Origin: Tricholoma matsutake
Taxonomy: Eukaryota; Basidiomycota; Agaricomycetes; Agaricales; Tricholomataceae
Assembly: GCA_026075535.2 (NCBI GenBank)
Contig: AP026541.1
Coordinates: 4,588,001-4,652,000, forward strand
DNA length: 64,000 bases
Reading direction: 5' to 3'
Positions 1 to 11,687 of the stretch are shown here, piece by piece. Within the stretch, counting starts at the first letter, position 1; every line of letters starts with the position of its first letter. The position numbers were made by a program, and so were the translations under genes. Under the pieces are notes generated by a model. That model ran no database searches. It saw only the letters and a program-made list of their open reading frames with translations, and had not been told where the DNA came from.

Positions 1-1757
1 TTATAACATTTCAATCCTACATAGACTCCTTGCTTGCCTCTCCTAGGGATGGTGCCTCGAAGAAGGTCAAGTCATTTTCTGTCGGCTTTCAAACTGTTGC
101 TTTTGATGATCACAAACCCTTGCCGTGTCTCTAGGTCTGACAACACGTTTAAGGTATGGCTACCTACAGCACTTCTTCTGAGTGTCGCCATTGGTTCGGT
201 AGTCAGTTTTCTGCACAAGACACATTTCCTTGCACACTCCGACGGCTAACAGTTTTGATGTTGCGTAGGTTGCAACTGCACCACTCAGGTAGCTGAATAG
301 TGCTGAAGCTGCGCTGATTGTCTGATCGGTGTCAGAAGTTCGTTATACGCCGGACGAACCAGATGATCATTCGGAAGGCAAGAATGAGACTTCAAATATT
401 TCCAATTCATGTTCTGATGTGGTAATGAGGTGTTACCCTACGACTTCGAAGTTATTTCAGGCTATGAAAGAGCCCACTCATTGCCTATGAAAAACAAGAC
501 TGGGCTCCATTTCCTCTTTTTTTATATATCGAGTTTGTGTAAATCTGTGCAACGACTTGCCATCGACATCAGACACCTTGAGGCAACAGGTTCCCTCCCT
601 TCTAGGGCATATATATCCATTCTTTCGAGAAGTTCACAATTACTCCACTCCTGAGCTCTGGACCGAGCTGAACTTTATAACTATTCATGGACGGAAGGAC
701 TAGCTCACTCCGACCTTTGGTTTACTCACTCCTTGACGATCACCACCTTAGATGCATTGTCTATTCCAGACGATCTGGTTTTCTTTCGTCATCCTTCATT
801 CAACTGTTATGGGCATTTGGATCCGTTAACCAAAATGTCAAGGTTGATTCCCCTGCTTGCCTTCATTTATGTAGTATCAGCTGGAAGAATCTCAAACCGA
901 TGATCACTATACACAACATCCAGAGCTATTTCCCGATCTCCTCGTCCTCATACATGATTCTGAATAGTTGTCGAAACCACTGACATCTACCCGATCCAAG
1001 TTCAAAGCGAACACTCATTATCTTTGGGCGTCTGAACTCGTCATCATCCTTAGTGAACATGACACTACTCCACGGAATGGTTATACAATCTACGTCAGAT
1101 GTTGCCTCTGTGCATGAAACATGTCGATTATCACATTATCATTCAGTTGACAGATGCTGCTGAATGAGCCGATCATATGCCCATTCTTCCGGAATTCATA
1201 GAATGGAGGTGTATGAACATCCGACGAGTTTTTGGCGAATTCTCGTTTCGTGCGTTGAGTGATCTTGACGTCGTGAAGAATTCGATATCAGGCAGGAGAA
1301 AAGCCACCTAAGTGCTCGCCATGCCCACTATACATATCCGACTTGCATATCTCACCTGTAAAAAATATGCCCAATATCTTGTCCCTACTCTGCTCTTCGT
1401 CTATCGGCCGATACTTGTTTGATTCATCATTCCTCAGCTCATGTAAGTTTGTTAGTGCATCACATTTTTTCCTGATAAACCGATAAACAGTGAGATGGAG
1501 GCCTGTCGTCAATTAGGCTAGACTGACGTGGTCACACAAGTTGACAGAACCACGGTGCCTGGTGTATTCTCGAGGCGGATACAACTCTATCATCAGCCCA
1601 TAGGATAAGGTTCAGTCACAACAATGAATAAGATCACACCAGTCCGAGGCGTAAGACTGGGGCGCAGGCTTACATGAAACAACATGCTTAAAGACGCTAG
1701 CAGAATTCAGCAATCGGCAATCGAAATAATGATCTGGTTCTACTTATTGCGGGTATA
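1..1757. other. No assignable gene; possible F-box-like relic
   Basis: No convincing gene is visible here. Open frames are short (under 100 codons) and do not join into a recognisable family. Around 630-690 one frame reads STPELWTELNFI, which resembles the short motif after the F-box in many basidiomycete F-box proteins, but stops follow within about 20 codons and no F-box is visible upstream. It may be a decayed F-box gene; this is weak inference. Confidence 0.2.
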
Positions 1758-4183
1758 CTACTTCCGAGTGGCTCGTAAAAGGGTATAGAGCCCACGGAGC
1801 CTGTTGCGCCAACCATCCGCATACATGAAACGCACAAGACCGCTAGAAAATTCCCTGATCGATGTGATACATTACAATGGACATGCCAACATAATATTTG
1901 GGCGCACCAGCTTTTACATAGTGACCGTATCGGGTAGTCAAGTACTTTGGGAATGCGAGTCTGGATTAGCGCCGGCCATCGGTCCACTATGATTGCCTTG
2001 GGGTTAGTCAAGGCACGGAGACCTTCCGGACCGCCTACATATAAAAGAGACATGACGGCCAACCCAGTAATGAAGTACGACATAGTACGAACCGAATCTA
2101 CCATAACCGCTATATTTCAATCCTCCAAAAGGCATGTCTTGGCTGCAATGAAGCGCTCAGTAAGGTGCATTGAAGATAGCGCAAAGGACAAACTTGACCT
2201 GTTCATTATTTTCAGTGGTGATAATTAGACATACGAAAAAAGTGAAAACTTACGTAGAACACTCCAAAGTCATTAATTGAAACCATGCCGCATTCAAGCT
2301 GTTTCGCAACCTTCAGGCATTGGCCTTGATCCGGACCAAAAACACTAGCGCCTAGGCCATATCTTGTGCCATTCGCAATTCCAATGGCCTCCTTCACCGT
2401 ACGATAAGGCATCAATACCGCAACGGGCGCGAAAACTTTCTTCTGGTCAGCAGTCAAATCCGCCTTTGATAGAGGGCTCACGCACGTTCTTGTTGCGCGA
2501 TATCCATCTCAGCTTCAACGGGCCCGACGACAGTAGGACTGAAATAATATCCGTTCTCCAAGCCAGCATGGTGACACTGAGTTCCGCCACCGTCAACCAT
2601 GGCTCCTCCTTCTGAGGCATCACGAATAATCTTTTCGAGTCCACCGAACCGTTCACCATTAATCATGGATCCGCAATCAATAGTTGCGACGTATCCTTCT
2701 GGAGATCGTGTGAGCACTGAACCGGACCGCAGTCGCTTGACACGGTCAACGAGAATGTCATGTAGTTCGTCGTACTGCGAGGAATGTACAAGCAACCGTT
2801 CAATGCCAATGCAGTTCTGGCCCATATTCTGGCTAAATTTGACCTTAATCTCCTTTATGGGAGACGACAAAGAAAGACCTACAAAATACCGCGCATCCAA
2901 ACACTTGCCCATCTATTGAGGTCGGTACCCGGGAGTACAATTGCAGGATCTTTACCGCCGAGTTCCAATGTTACGGGGGTCAAATGCTCTGTTGCAGCAA
3001 TAGCAATCTAAAAAGGGGTGATAGTCAGAGGCAACCAAACCACGCATTGCACCATACCTTGCGCCCTACCTCTTCAGAGCCGATAAATATGATATGCTTA
3101 ATATCGGGGGATCTTGTCAAGGCATCTGCTTGTTCAGGCCAGCAGCAAACAACTTGAACGAGTTCTGGATCATGGCCGCATGCACGAAGGCATGCCTGTA
3201 TGGCGTCAACGAACCACGTTGTAGACCAGATTACGTTCTCAGAGCACTTCAAGACAATCCCGTTCCCAGAAAAAATGGCGGCCAGAATTGGCGACCAGGC
3301 GTTGTGCAGTGCTAGTCGCGAAGTTAGACCAGTCTGGCAAGTTGGAAAACAAAGCTGAAATCACATCACATACGGTAATTCCACGAAACAATGCCTGCAA
3401 CTACGCCCAAGGGCTCAAAAAGGACATATGATTTTTTGTACGAAAGCAAGAAATTGCTGGCACGCTTTTCAGGTGTAAGCGCTTGTTCTCCATGTTTGAG
3501 GAGCCATTCCATCTTAGAACACGTTGTCAAGATTTCTCCAAGTGCGGCATCGATAACTATGTTGTTTCAGTGAACGGAATTGGCCTCACAAAGCTCCAGC
3601 AACTCACGCGTCTTCCCAGAGTCCCGACAAGCTACCCTAGCACAAAGTTCTTGATTATCAACCAACCATTTCAGCAAGCTCCTAACGACACGTCTTCTTT
3701 GCGTAAAATTGGTGTTCCGCCATTGTTGCTGAACAACACGAGCTCGCTCAATTTTACCACGAATTTCTTCTTCGTTGTCGGCGAGGAAGTGGCCGAGATG
3801 CAGACCAGTGGCAGGATCAAAGCTCGTAATATATCGCCGTCCTGGCAAGTTCATTAACGGCGGTAATTCATGTATGTCCAAATGAGACTCGAGGTGAGCA
3901 CTTGGAATAGGAAATGATTCCCAAGCAGGACTAGCAGCCTGGACAGGATTGAGCGAGAACAACACTCGGAATGACATCAGCATACCTGAGGAGCAGCAAT
4001 GACGAAAGGAACTGGGCTATTATGCATCTTTTGATATCGATCATACACCAGCCAGATTCCGAAGGCAAAGAAAATAGACAGTGGGTATACAATGTCGACG
4101 TCACCATCGTCGTCTCTACTGAGGATTAGAGAAATAAATGGGTGTAAAATGAAGGATAGTATCGAGTTCATTGCCAATTCCAA
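1758..4183 (-). CDS. Aldehyde dehydrogenase, MSC7 type, membrane anchored
   Basis: NAD(P)-dependent aldehyde dehydrogenase oxidising an aldehyde to the acid; the closest known type is yeast Msc7. An N-terminal hydrophobic stretch (VYPLSIFFAFGIWLVYD) suggests a membrane anchor. The core shows LELGGKDP with the general-base Glu, the catalytic Cys in QNMGQNCIG, and the C-terminal PFGGLKYSGYGRFGGPEGLR. Spliced C-terminus ends ...LLRATRK at 1758. Apparent frame breaks are explained by introns, for example the junction giving QQELFAPVAVL near 2435-2490. Between FY and QDMPFGG a 5-nt microexon (2194-2198) is needed to restore the conserved VNQ. All other residues expected of an active enzyme are present. 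Physiological substrate unknown. Confidence 0.9.
2194..2198 (-). other. 5-nt microexon of the aldehyde dehydrogenase gene
   Basis: Read on the minus strand, GTCAA is preceded by an acceptor (..gaacag) and followed by a donor (gtttgt..). The flanking introns are 55 nt (2253-2199) and 51 nt (2193-2143), normal for this window. Including the five bases keeps frame and yields FYVNQDMPFGG, matching the conserved segment of MSC7-type dehydrogenases. Direct joining of the flanking exons breaks the frame. Confidence 0.75.
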
Positions 4184-4651
4184 GGCACTAGACCGAGCAG
4201 AGCCGTGGGCGAGAGGAAGGACAAGAAATTAACATGCACGTGACAACTCTAATGTTAATTGAACTTGTATTACCAGCTGGATAGGAAATTTCGAACTCCA
4301 CGTAGTGAAGGACTATCTTCACTCACGACCGACGGTATAACGACTGGTAACGAGAGTCTACAGACTGAGCGTGCGCACTGATCGAGGATGCGGGGGCCGG
4401 TTGATACTTGTTCAGATTTAAATATCACGGAGTAAATTTATGTAAAGTGATCGATATCCTTCAACATTCTACATTTGATGTGCCGCCTGTTTTGCTCCTG
4501 GAAGACAGAAATGAAATACAACGCTGGATGAAAACAGATGAAAACGTACCTAAATTCATACTTGTTCGTCTGTGAGATCATGCCAGTATAGCAGTTAGCT
4601 GCAGTTAGTTGGCTTTAGTTGGTCAGAAGGCATGAAATTGTGATTAAATTC
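4184..4651. other. Intergenic, no feature seen
   Basis: This stretch lies between the aldehyde dehydrogenase start and the 3' end of the phosphodiesterase gene, both on the minus strand. It would hold the dehydrogenase promoter. No ORF, repeat or RNA gene is visible. Confidence 0.5.
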
Positions 4652-6231
4652 TTATTGTCCCTGAGTAAGGGGTGTATAAAGATCACCAACCTCCTCATGT
4701 TGCCTCCCTCTGTAATTACATTCTACCAATAACGGGACAAGGCCCGGATCAGGTTCAGAGTAGAAGTCCAGGAAGGTCCAACCGCGTATACGAGGACCAT
4801 CAGACTTCTTCTCACTGACAGAAGCAGAATTACTGGTGTCCTCACTCAGAAGATCCAATAACCATGTAGCAAATCGGCTATTTACGCCTTCAATTCCTAG
4901 TCCCACTGTGGGCCATCCGAGTCCTGCGGCAATAACCGGAGGCAATGCGAGCGGGAAGGATGCGGCAGAAAGGAAAGAAATTGACAGGACAGGCATGGGT
5001 GGGCTATTTGGTGGAACCATAAGTATCTGGGTTGCGAGCGAGAGCTTCTCGGGAATAGCTAAAAATGAGGGTATGTTGTACCTGTATGAAAGACCTCAAG
5101 ATGCAGCCAAGACCATTGAAAGCGAGGGCGATGTACTCACCAATCGTGGGTTCGTACGAGCGTATCCTTACATTGCCAGGTAAAGCCGAACTTCTCGCTA
5201 TCGGGCCAGGTTGAAGGGTGAATGCCCAAACCCTCGAGTCCATTCTCCCAGCCGTCTCCATTCCCACCGAAACGGCTAAACAGGATGACTTTGCCCCTGA
5301 CTTCGCCCAACGTGGGTATTCGGTTCTGGAAGAACCACATGTCCCGACCTCCGGGACCATTGAGGATTTCTTTGTTCACCAAACTAGAAAACTCGTAAAC
5401 TGGCGTCTTCTTAAAGTCTTCCTGCTTGATAGACATGACTATCGTCTCACCAGAGGACGATGAAGCTGTCAGAAATGCATGGATGGTAGACAATATCTCT
5501 TGGAACGAGGTGCGTTGTGGATACGCGCCATGGTAAGCTAATAGACGGGAGTTGACTACGGCAAGCCTTATGTCTATGACTCGGATTCCAGACTGCAGTT
5601 GGACTGCCAGAGGATTGGACAGGGTTTGGCACTGTGATATAGGCCATCCGTAGAACGCCATCCTGATTACGAAAATCACGAATAAATTTAAGTTTTTGTT
5701 TAGACTCTGAGACCCACGTGTCATGCGTTCCTATAGGGGCAAAGCATAAGAATTGTAAACCAGCCATTTGTAAGAATGCTTACCAGGAAGGCAGAGAGAC
5801 GACAGGGGTAATCTATCGGGCATTTCTGGCAAAAACGAAGATAGGTTCCTTCGGGGAAGGATTATAAGTTCCTGGTGTATGTGAGTGACCTATACACCGG
5901 TCAAAGATACGGTTGTACGAAAGGAAGCAGAACGCGTGCTCACTCTTCTCAGGTATATTCGCCAAGGACATTCATCTGGAACGGAGACAGCCCTCCAACG
6001 AGAAGTGAGTGCCAGAGAAACATGTAGCGAAATTCCTTCTGGCTTTATCGACCATTCTTTTGACTCATAGTGGTGCGGCTCTAAAGGAGACAACGCAACT
6101 TGCACGCCCTTTGGCAGATCGATACTTGTTCTTGCATTTGCACCAAGTGTTAAACCCTGAAAATGGAAATCATTTCCTAACGGACGACATACAACGCCCT
6201 CCTGTGTGAGATTTTTAAGCGTCCAGTGCAT
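4652..6231 (-). CDS. PLC-like phosphodiesterase (PI-PLC X domain)
   Basis: Member of the fungal PLC-like phosphodiesterase superfamily with a PI-PLC X domain; family enzymes cleave phosphodiester head groups of phosphoinositide-type lipids. Spliced protein starts MHWTLKNLTQEG with an N-terminal region of about 100 residues, then SLCLPGTHDTMAFYG (first catalytic His), SGIRVIDIR, LAYHGAYPQ (second catalytic His), GETIVMSIKQE and GKVILFSRFGG. The middle joins as RTHDWYNIPSFLAIPEKL and the protein ends ...DLYTPLTQGQ. Five introns are needed and all keep frame. I see no clear signal peptide, so it is probably intracellular. Substrate not predictable. Divergent from the Smi1/Knr4 gene with 165 bp between ATGs. 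Confidence 0.85.
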
Positions 6232-6396
6232 GTTGAGATGTGTCGTTGCTCGTGGCAACCACTTAGTGCTTACGTAATGACGGTCGGTCAGACAGTTGAT
6301 TTGCGCTAATGATATAAACTTGAGTTTCACCACTGTTTCCAACAGCGAGCTCAGCCCTGGTTTTTTCTTCTTTCCTGTTTTCAGCCATACCAAGCC

Positions 6397-8572
6397 ATGG
6401 GATGGCTCTCGTCATTCTTTTCTTCTGACAACTCGTATGCAAGAAAAGGCCAGGCTCTATCGTCGACACACGACGCCTTTTCAATTCCTACGTCGTCACC
6501 GACTCACCGTGATATGTTCAATTCGGACTCCTTACACACACCCGAGTTGGACACTCCAACGAGCACATCCTACACTTATCCACCGCAGGGTGCTGTCTAT
6601 GGATCAGTGCCTACAACGTGAGTAAATGTCTATACAGTCGAGCTCCTAACTGTGTTTAACAATTCTTCTCAAGTGCTGGAGTGGGCCCGCGAACTGCACC
6701 AGTACCTTTACTTCCAACGCACCACGACTCCCACCTTTTGTCGTCTCAAGCTCCTTATCCGCCGCTGTCAAACACATGGAACCGTCTTCGTGCATGGCTG
6801 AGCCGTGAATACCCCGAACTTGGTGATACCCTCAATTATGGAATTCCTCCTCATGATCTCGCGCACATAGAGATGCAATTCGGCTTTGCCCTTCCCTCTG
6901 TCGTCCGGGAGTCTTATCTTTGTTGTGATGGCCAGGAAGCGGAATCTGCAGCTGGCTGCTCAGAGGGCTTGTTCTTCGGCCTGAAATTACTACCTTTGGA
7001 AGACGTACTCGAGGAATGGAGATTCTGGAGAGAAGTCGACGACGATCCTGCAACAGGCGCCAATGACCGATTACGGGAAGTCATGGAGTCCATTCCCCCT
7101 GGATGGGTCCGCAAAGAATATTCACAAAGAGGTTGGATTCCTCTAATTGCCGACAAAGCTGGTAACTATGTTGGTGTTGACCTCAATCCTGCGGAAAGTG
7201 GATCAGTTGGGCAAGTCATTGTGTTCGGACGCGATTTCGACACTAAGGTTGTGCTTTGGAGAGGTGAAGGCTCTATTGGGTGGGCAAAATGGCTGGCCGG
7301 CTTTGTAGATGAGTTGGAAAGCGGCGAAGGCATAGAAATCGGGATGGGGAATGAGGGAAGTGATGATAGCGAGGATGATCTTGGTTATGAGAGTTACTTC
7401 TACGATGGTACTGGACGGGGTCAGGGTGATGGAGGTGGCGATACGGGGAACAGTGGCCTGCGTATGACCGGGGAATACAGGGGTTGGAATGTATTCGAGG
7501 CATGGGCGGATCGGAGTTTAAGGCGATGGCGCGAGATCACATATTCATCCCTTTTACCGCAAGAAGGAGAAGATTCCAAGGTATGCATTTGAGCAGATCC
7601 TTGTATTGCAGGTCAGATCAATATTTCGATCTACAGGAGTTGGATTCCGTGCGGCTTGGTGCGTTGGAAGTCAAAGCAGAAATTAGCACTGAAGTTAATG
7701 TGCCTGTGGTGGCCGATGTTAACGAGCCTACTCCTATCTCTGCTGTCAGTACTACGTTGAGCAGCGTCACCATCACTGGAAATCGACCAGCTCGGTTAGA
7801 TCTCGCTGCCGTCCCAGGGACGAGACTTCCAGCACCTCTACCTCTAGAACTTCCGACAGCCCATGACATTATTCCCTCACCATCTCCTCCCGATTCTATC
7901 AATTCTTCGTATCACTCTTCATTCGAGGTAGACCTGGAGTCTGGTCGGGGTCGGGGTCGGGGTATGCTGGAGGTCTCTCGAGATAACGGGAAATTAGTTT
8001 CTTCTGCCGGCCGGTCACAGGCCCTCCCCCCCACCCCGCCTGGAGATACGGCTGTCGTTCCTGTATCACATTCTCTGCCTTCTGTGGAATCTTCCGGAGA
8101 GGCGCAGGCGCCGACGATTGACCTCCCGGATCTGCTCACCGATTCCGCGCCCGTGATGGACACGAAGCTCATTGACCCATACTCTCCTTCCTCCGTGCAT
8201 TCCCAGCATCCCGTACTACAACTGGAACCTGCTGCTGATGCTGCGAGTGCCCCTTCAGAAGAGGCCCCAGCAGAATCCGTCGTAGCTGCATCCGCCATTG
8301 AGGTTGATTCCGATACCACAGTTCGGTTGGTCGGTGGAGGTGGAACAGCCGGTACTACTCCCGCTATTGAAGAGGAACTTCCACAAACCGATGACACCGA
8401 CATTGCGTCGATTACTTCTGGCTCGGAAATTAAAAAAGGGCAGAAAACGCACAAGAAAACTAAGAGTAGTTTGGCTAGCCTGAAAAAGCTCGGACATCTG
8501 AGTGGGATGCGGAAAAGAGATTCGAACAATAGCATAAAAGTGGGAGTTTCTCCTCCGCCGACAGCTGTCTGA
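6397..8572 (+). CDS. Smi1/Knr4-family cell wall assembly regulator
   Basis: Homologue of yeast Smi1/Knr4, a scaffold coordinating beta-glucan synthesis with cell-integrity signalling. Three exons, 6397-6617, 6674-7580 and 7637-8572, give 687 codons with all junctions in frame. The Smi1/Knr4 domain spans roughly residues 108-285 (WNRLRAWLSREYPELGDTL, GFALPSVVRESYLCCDGQE, GGWIPL-type core RGWIPLIADKAGNYVGVDLNP, WLAGFVDELESG). An acidic linker follows, then YRGWNVFEAW. The 300-residue C-terminal exon is Ser/Pro/Ala-rich and looks disordered, ending in a Lys-rich stretch. Yeast proteins also have long disordered tails, which hub interactions. Start chosen because MGWLSSFFSSD is conserved-looking and first in frame. 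Confidence 0.88.
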
Positions 8573-9189
8573 AGGAGCCTCCTCTTTATCCGCCGCCGAT
8601 CCTTTCGTTTCGTACTTTCCATTATCTGAACTTTGGACATGACATTGCATCTTTCATTACCTGCACTCGCTTCCTTCTAGATAACTGATTAATGCCTCTC
8701 ATCCTCAATCTCCAAGTCGTCATGTAAGTTTTTACATTCTTGCCCTCCTTTCTCTTTTATACCCATAATTACAATCAGTATTGCTTAACAGTAGTACTTA
8801 TATGTTGGAATTGCAATTCATCATTGTGCTTTCACCAGCCTAGCAAACCCGCCTACTATATGGCGCCAAAGGGTTGTCGTTTCTCTTAACAGGACTCGAG
8901 CCTAGTTAGCCCAATGGCATATTGTACGACCCATCCTACTATGCCATGTCGATGAACAAGTAGGCGCTATCCAGTGTATAGTCCACGGGGTATCTAGCAG
9001 AAGTTGTATCTGCACTCCTTTCGTGGCCGGATATTTAATGTAAAACAGATACTTTAAAAGAATAGGACAAGTGATAAATGTGTGTTCCACTGGCAGGGAC
9101 AAAGAGATCAATCAGAGTGCAATGACTTTCATTGCGAGATTGTGCACAATGGTATGAAGAAAACAACAGGAGAATTGGACGACATTTCA
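8573..9189. other. Convergent 3' intergenic region
   Basis: The Smi1/Knr4 gene and the CoA-transferase gene converge here, so it should hold both 3' UTRs and polyadenylation sites. No further gene or repeat is visible. Confidence 0.5.
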
Positions 9190-11301
9190 TCACCAGGTAC
9201 CCAAGCTGCTCCGTACGCTGAAGTCGCATCCCGTCTTCGCTCTAACCTCCTCAACGTTGATACCCTTCGCAACATCAGTAAGCTCAAGTTGGCCTGCTAC
9301 CCTGTCGACATTGAACACTGCCAGTTCTGTGACAATGGTGCTAACAGTGCGAGCACCAGTTAAAGGAAGAGCACAGTGTTTCAAAATCTTTGGCTCGCCC
9401 TTCTTAGTAGTATGCTCCATCACGACCACTACTTTCGTCTTATCAGGGTTAGACACGAGGTCCATAGCACCGCCGATCCCTATTTAGAGGACATCGGTGA
9501 GTTACAGTTCAGTACAGGAAGGAGCCAAGCGAACCTTTGAGCATTTTCCCCGGTATCATGAAGTTTGCGATATCGCCAGCTTGGGAGACTTGCATTGCCT
9601 TTATTACAAGAATCAGCACCATGAACAGAAATAAAATAATTGAAACGCACTTACACCTAGAATCGAGACGTCGACGTGACCGCCACGGATCATTGCAAAG
9701 GACTCGGTCGAATCTACAAACACTCAGTCTGATATCACTGTCACCACATAATGATCTCACCAAATATAGAAGCTCCAGGAAGAAGAGTGACCGTCTCCTT
9801 ACCAGCATTGATGAGATCGCTGTTTTAATAGTGAAGGCGTCATTTGACAACACCAAAATCCAGTATCACACTAGACACTCACGCATCAAGTTCTTTCTCC
9901 GTAGGGTATGGTCCCATCCCCAGAATCCCGTTCTCGCTTTGCAGCCACACTCGTACACCTTTCTCCAGATGTTCAGGAATGAGCGTCGGCATCCCGATAC
10001 CTAAGTTGACATAGAAACCATCCTTGATCTCCTTAGCCGCACGTCTGGCGATGTGGTGGCGCTGTGCTAGTGCGGCGGCTTTCTCGGGAGAAAGTGAAGT
10101 GTTATTGGATGCATCCGTAGCGAGCGTGACGACTTCAATGACCTTCTCTGACGTGGCGGGGACAATGCGGTCAACGTAGATGCCTGGAAGGTGGACGGCA
10201 TTGGGAGAAATCGAACCGACTGGTACAATCTTCTCGGCCTGCATCGATGTGTTACCAGAATTTCATTGCAGCGAAGAAGCGAAATAAACACCTCGACGAT
10301 TGTTAACTTTGCGTTTTTAGCCATGACTGTACTGAAGTTCTGCGACGAGTATCTATCAAACATGCACGATTTCGATGAGGGAATTGAGTCGAGATCCAAG
10401 AGCTAACAAATCTCACCTGAACACGCAATTCCCGACTTCATCCACTTTCCAGGCCCTGATAAACGCAACATCTCCCGCAATAGAAGATTCCAAAATATAT
10501 CGCCTCCCATCTATTATCTTGGCTTCCTTCGGGATACCAGGAATAGCAACACCCTTCGAGAACCCGCCTTCATTGTACCGTAATGGGATCGAGCCCTCTT
10601 CGACTGCAGTAGACGCTCCGGTAGGTGTAAAGAACGCGGGGATTCCAGCTGCTTGGGCACGAATACGCTCAGCGAGTGTCCCTTGTGGAACCAGTTCCAA
10701 GGAAATCTTGCCGCTGAGATACATGGCTTCGAACTTCTTGTTTCTGGATACAAGGTGAGATCAGGGATTAATGAATGAGCATGATCTGACCCTCCAGGGT
10801 AAGAAGCTATGATCTTGCCCAATTGCTCAGTGTTGAGAAGTTTCCCTGTCATCATGGATGGTCATTGAGAGCAGGAACGACACTAGATGCAAGGGGTATG
10901 TCGTACCTAGACCAGAGTCTCCAGCTCCAGCATTGTTTGATACGCCTGTCAAGTTTTCTACATCCTTTCGTTTGGCTAGTGCGCCGAGGAGGGTATCTAC
11001 AAACCAGGTCAACAAGGTCTAGAAATTCTCGGAGCATCGAACGAACCTGGAATGCCGGCCAATCCAAATCCTAAGATTCTGTTTCCTCAGATTCCGCATT
11101 TGACAAGAGCTGTAATGGATGCTGACCTCCACACAGAAGGATATCTCCAGACTTGACATCCTTCACAGCTTCATCTACCGAAGCCCATACCTTTGACTTA
11201 GCTATATCAGTCGGCGTGTTATATTTCCTAGAAGTGGCGAATGCAGAGATCCGAAGGACAGAACCAGTCGTTAGTCGCGTTCGGTATAGTTGGACGAACA
11301 T
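9190..11301 (-). CDS. Succinyl-CoA:3-ketoacid CoA-transferase, mitochondrial
   Basis: Class I CoA-transferase (SCOT) moving CoA from succinyl-CoA to 3-oxoacids such as acetoacetate in mitochondria. The N-terminus ([20 protein letters not shown]) is basic and hydrophobic like a mitochondrial presequence. Subunit-A-type region: [51 protein letters not shown] and ADVAFI-type [10 protein letters not shown]. Subunit-B-type region: [18 protein letters not shown], then the catalytic Glu in [17 protein letters not shown] and [13 protein letters not shown]. Both halves lie in one chain, as in animal SCOT. About ten short introns break the gene, and frame and motif order are preserved across them. Divergent from DNA polymerase gamma, another mitochondrial gene, with 355 bp between ATGs. 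Confidence 0.92.
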
Positions 11302-11656
11302 GATACCAAGAGCGTTTCTAGATGCTGATTATACTGAGGAAACAAGGTGTAAAAGCGGTATAATATAGCTCAGGATCCGACGAGGATTTAGAGATCAGTT
11401 CACATGCCGGATATTACAGATGACCCTTCCGGAAGCCGATGCATCGTCCTCCTCAGTCAGCCTCAGTCCTGGTCGCTGGGCAAATTTGGGAGCTGGCCTG
11501 AGCATTGAGAGACCATGGAAAGCAGAGGACAGCGCAGAGATCTGAAGACTGAAACCCTCTCACTTTTTGGTCGTGTGGGAAAATAAGAATTTTGCATCCT
11601 TCCGATCCCAATCTACTAGCCGTAGTATTACTTACCCTCGGTCCTATGGTCTCTCA
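11302..11656. promoter_or_regulatory. Divergent promoter region, two mitochondrial genes
   Basis: 355 bp lie between the start codons of the CoA-transferase (-) and DNA polymerase gamma (+), so both promoters must sit here or overlap coding sequence. One arm of a 44-bp inverted repeat (11475-11518) lies inside it. No canonical TATA box is obvious. Confidence 0.55.
11475..11518 (+). repeat. Inverted repeat, left arm
   Basis: These 44 bases match the reverse complement of 11644-11687 at 41 positions by my count. A looser 7-bp extension outward (from 11468) adds two more mismatches. It shares GCTGGGCAAATTTGG, GGCCTGAGCATTGAGAGACC and other blocks with the partner arm. The spacer is about 125 bp. 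Confidence 0.85.
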
Positions 11657-11687
11657 ATGCTCAGGCCTGCTTCCAAATTTGCCCAGC
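11644..11687 (-). repeat. Inverted repeat, right arm over the MIP1 start codon
   Basis: Partner of 11475-11518. It covers the predicted ATG of DNA polymerase gamma (11657) and about the first ten codons of its presequence. In RNA starting upstream of 11475 the two arms would pair and hide the start codon; whether any transcript begins that far upstream is unknown. Confidence 0.85.

Noticed and set aside
2430..2500. Apparent frameshift in the aldehyde dehydrogenase
   Set aside because: A 50-nt class intron (gtgcgt..aaag) explains it and gives QQELFAPVAVL, so no lesion is needed.
7912..8640. 242-codon minus-strand frame antisense to the Smi1/Knr4 gene
   Set aside because: It mirrors a Ser/Pro-rich exon that fits the plus-strand gene, and its composition is that of a shadow frame.
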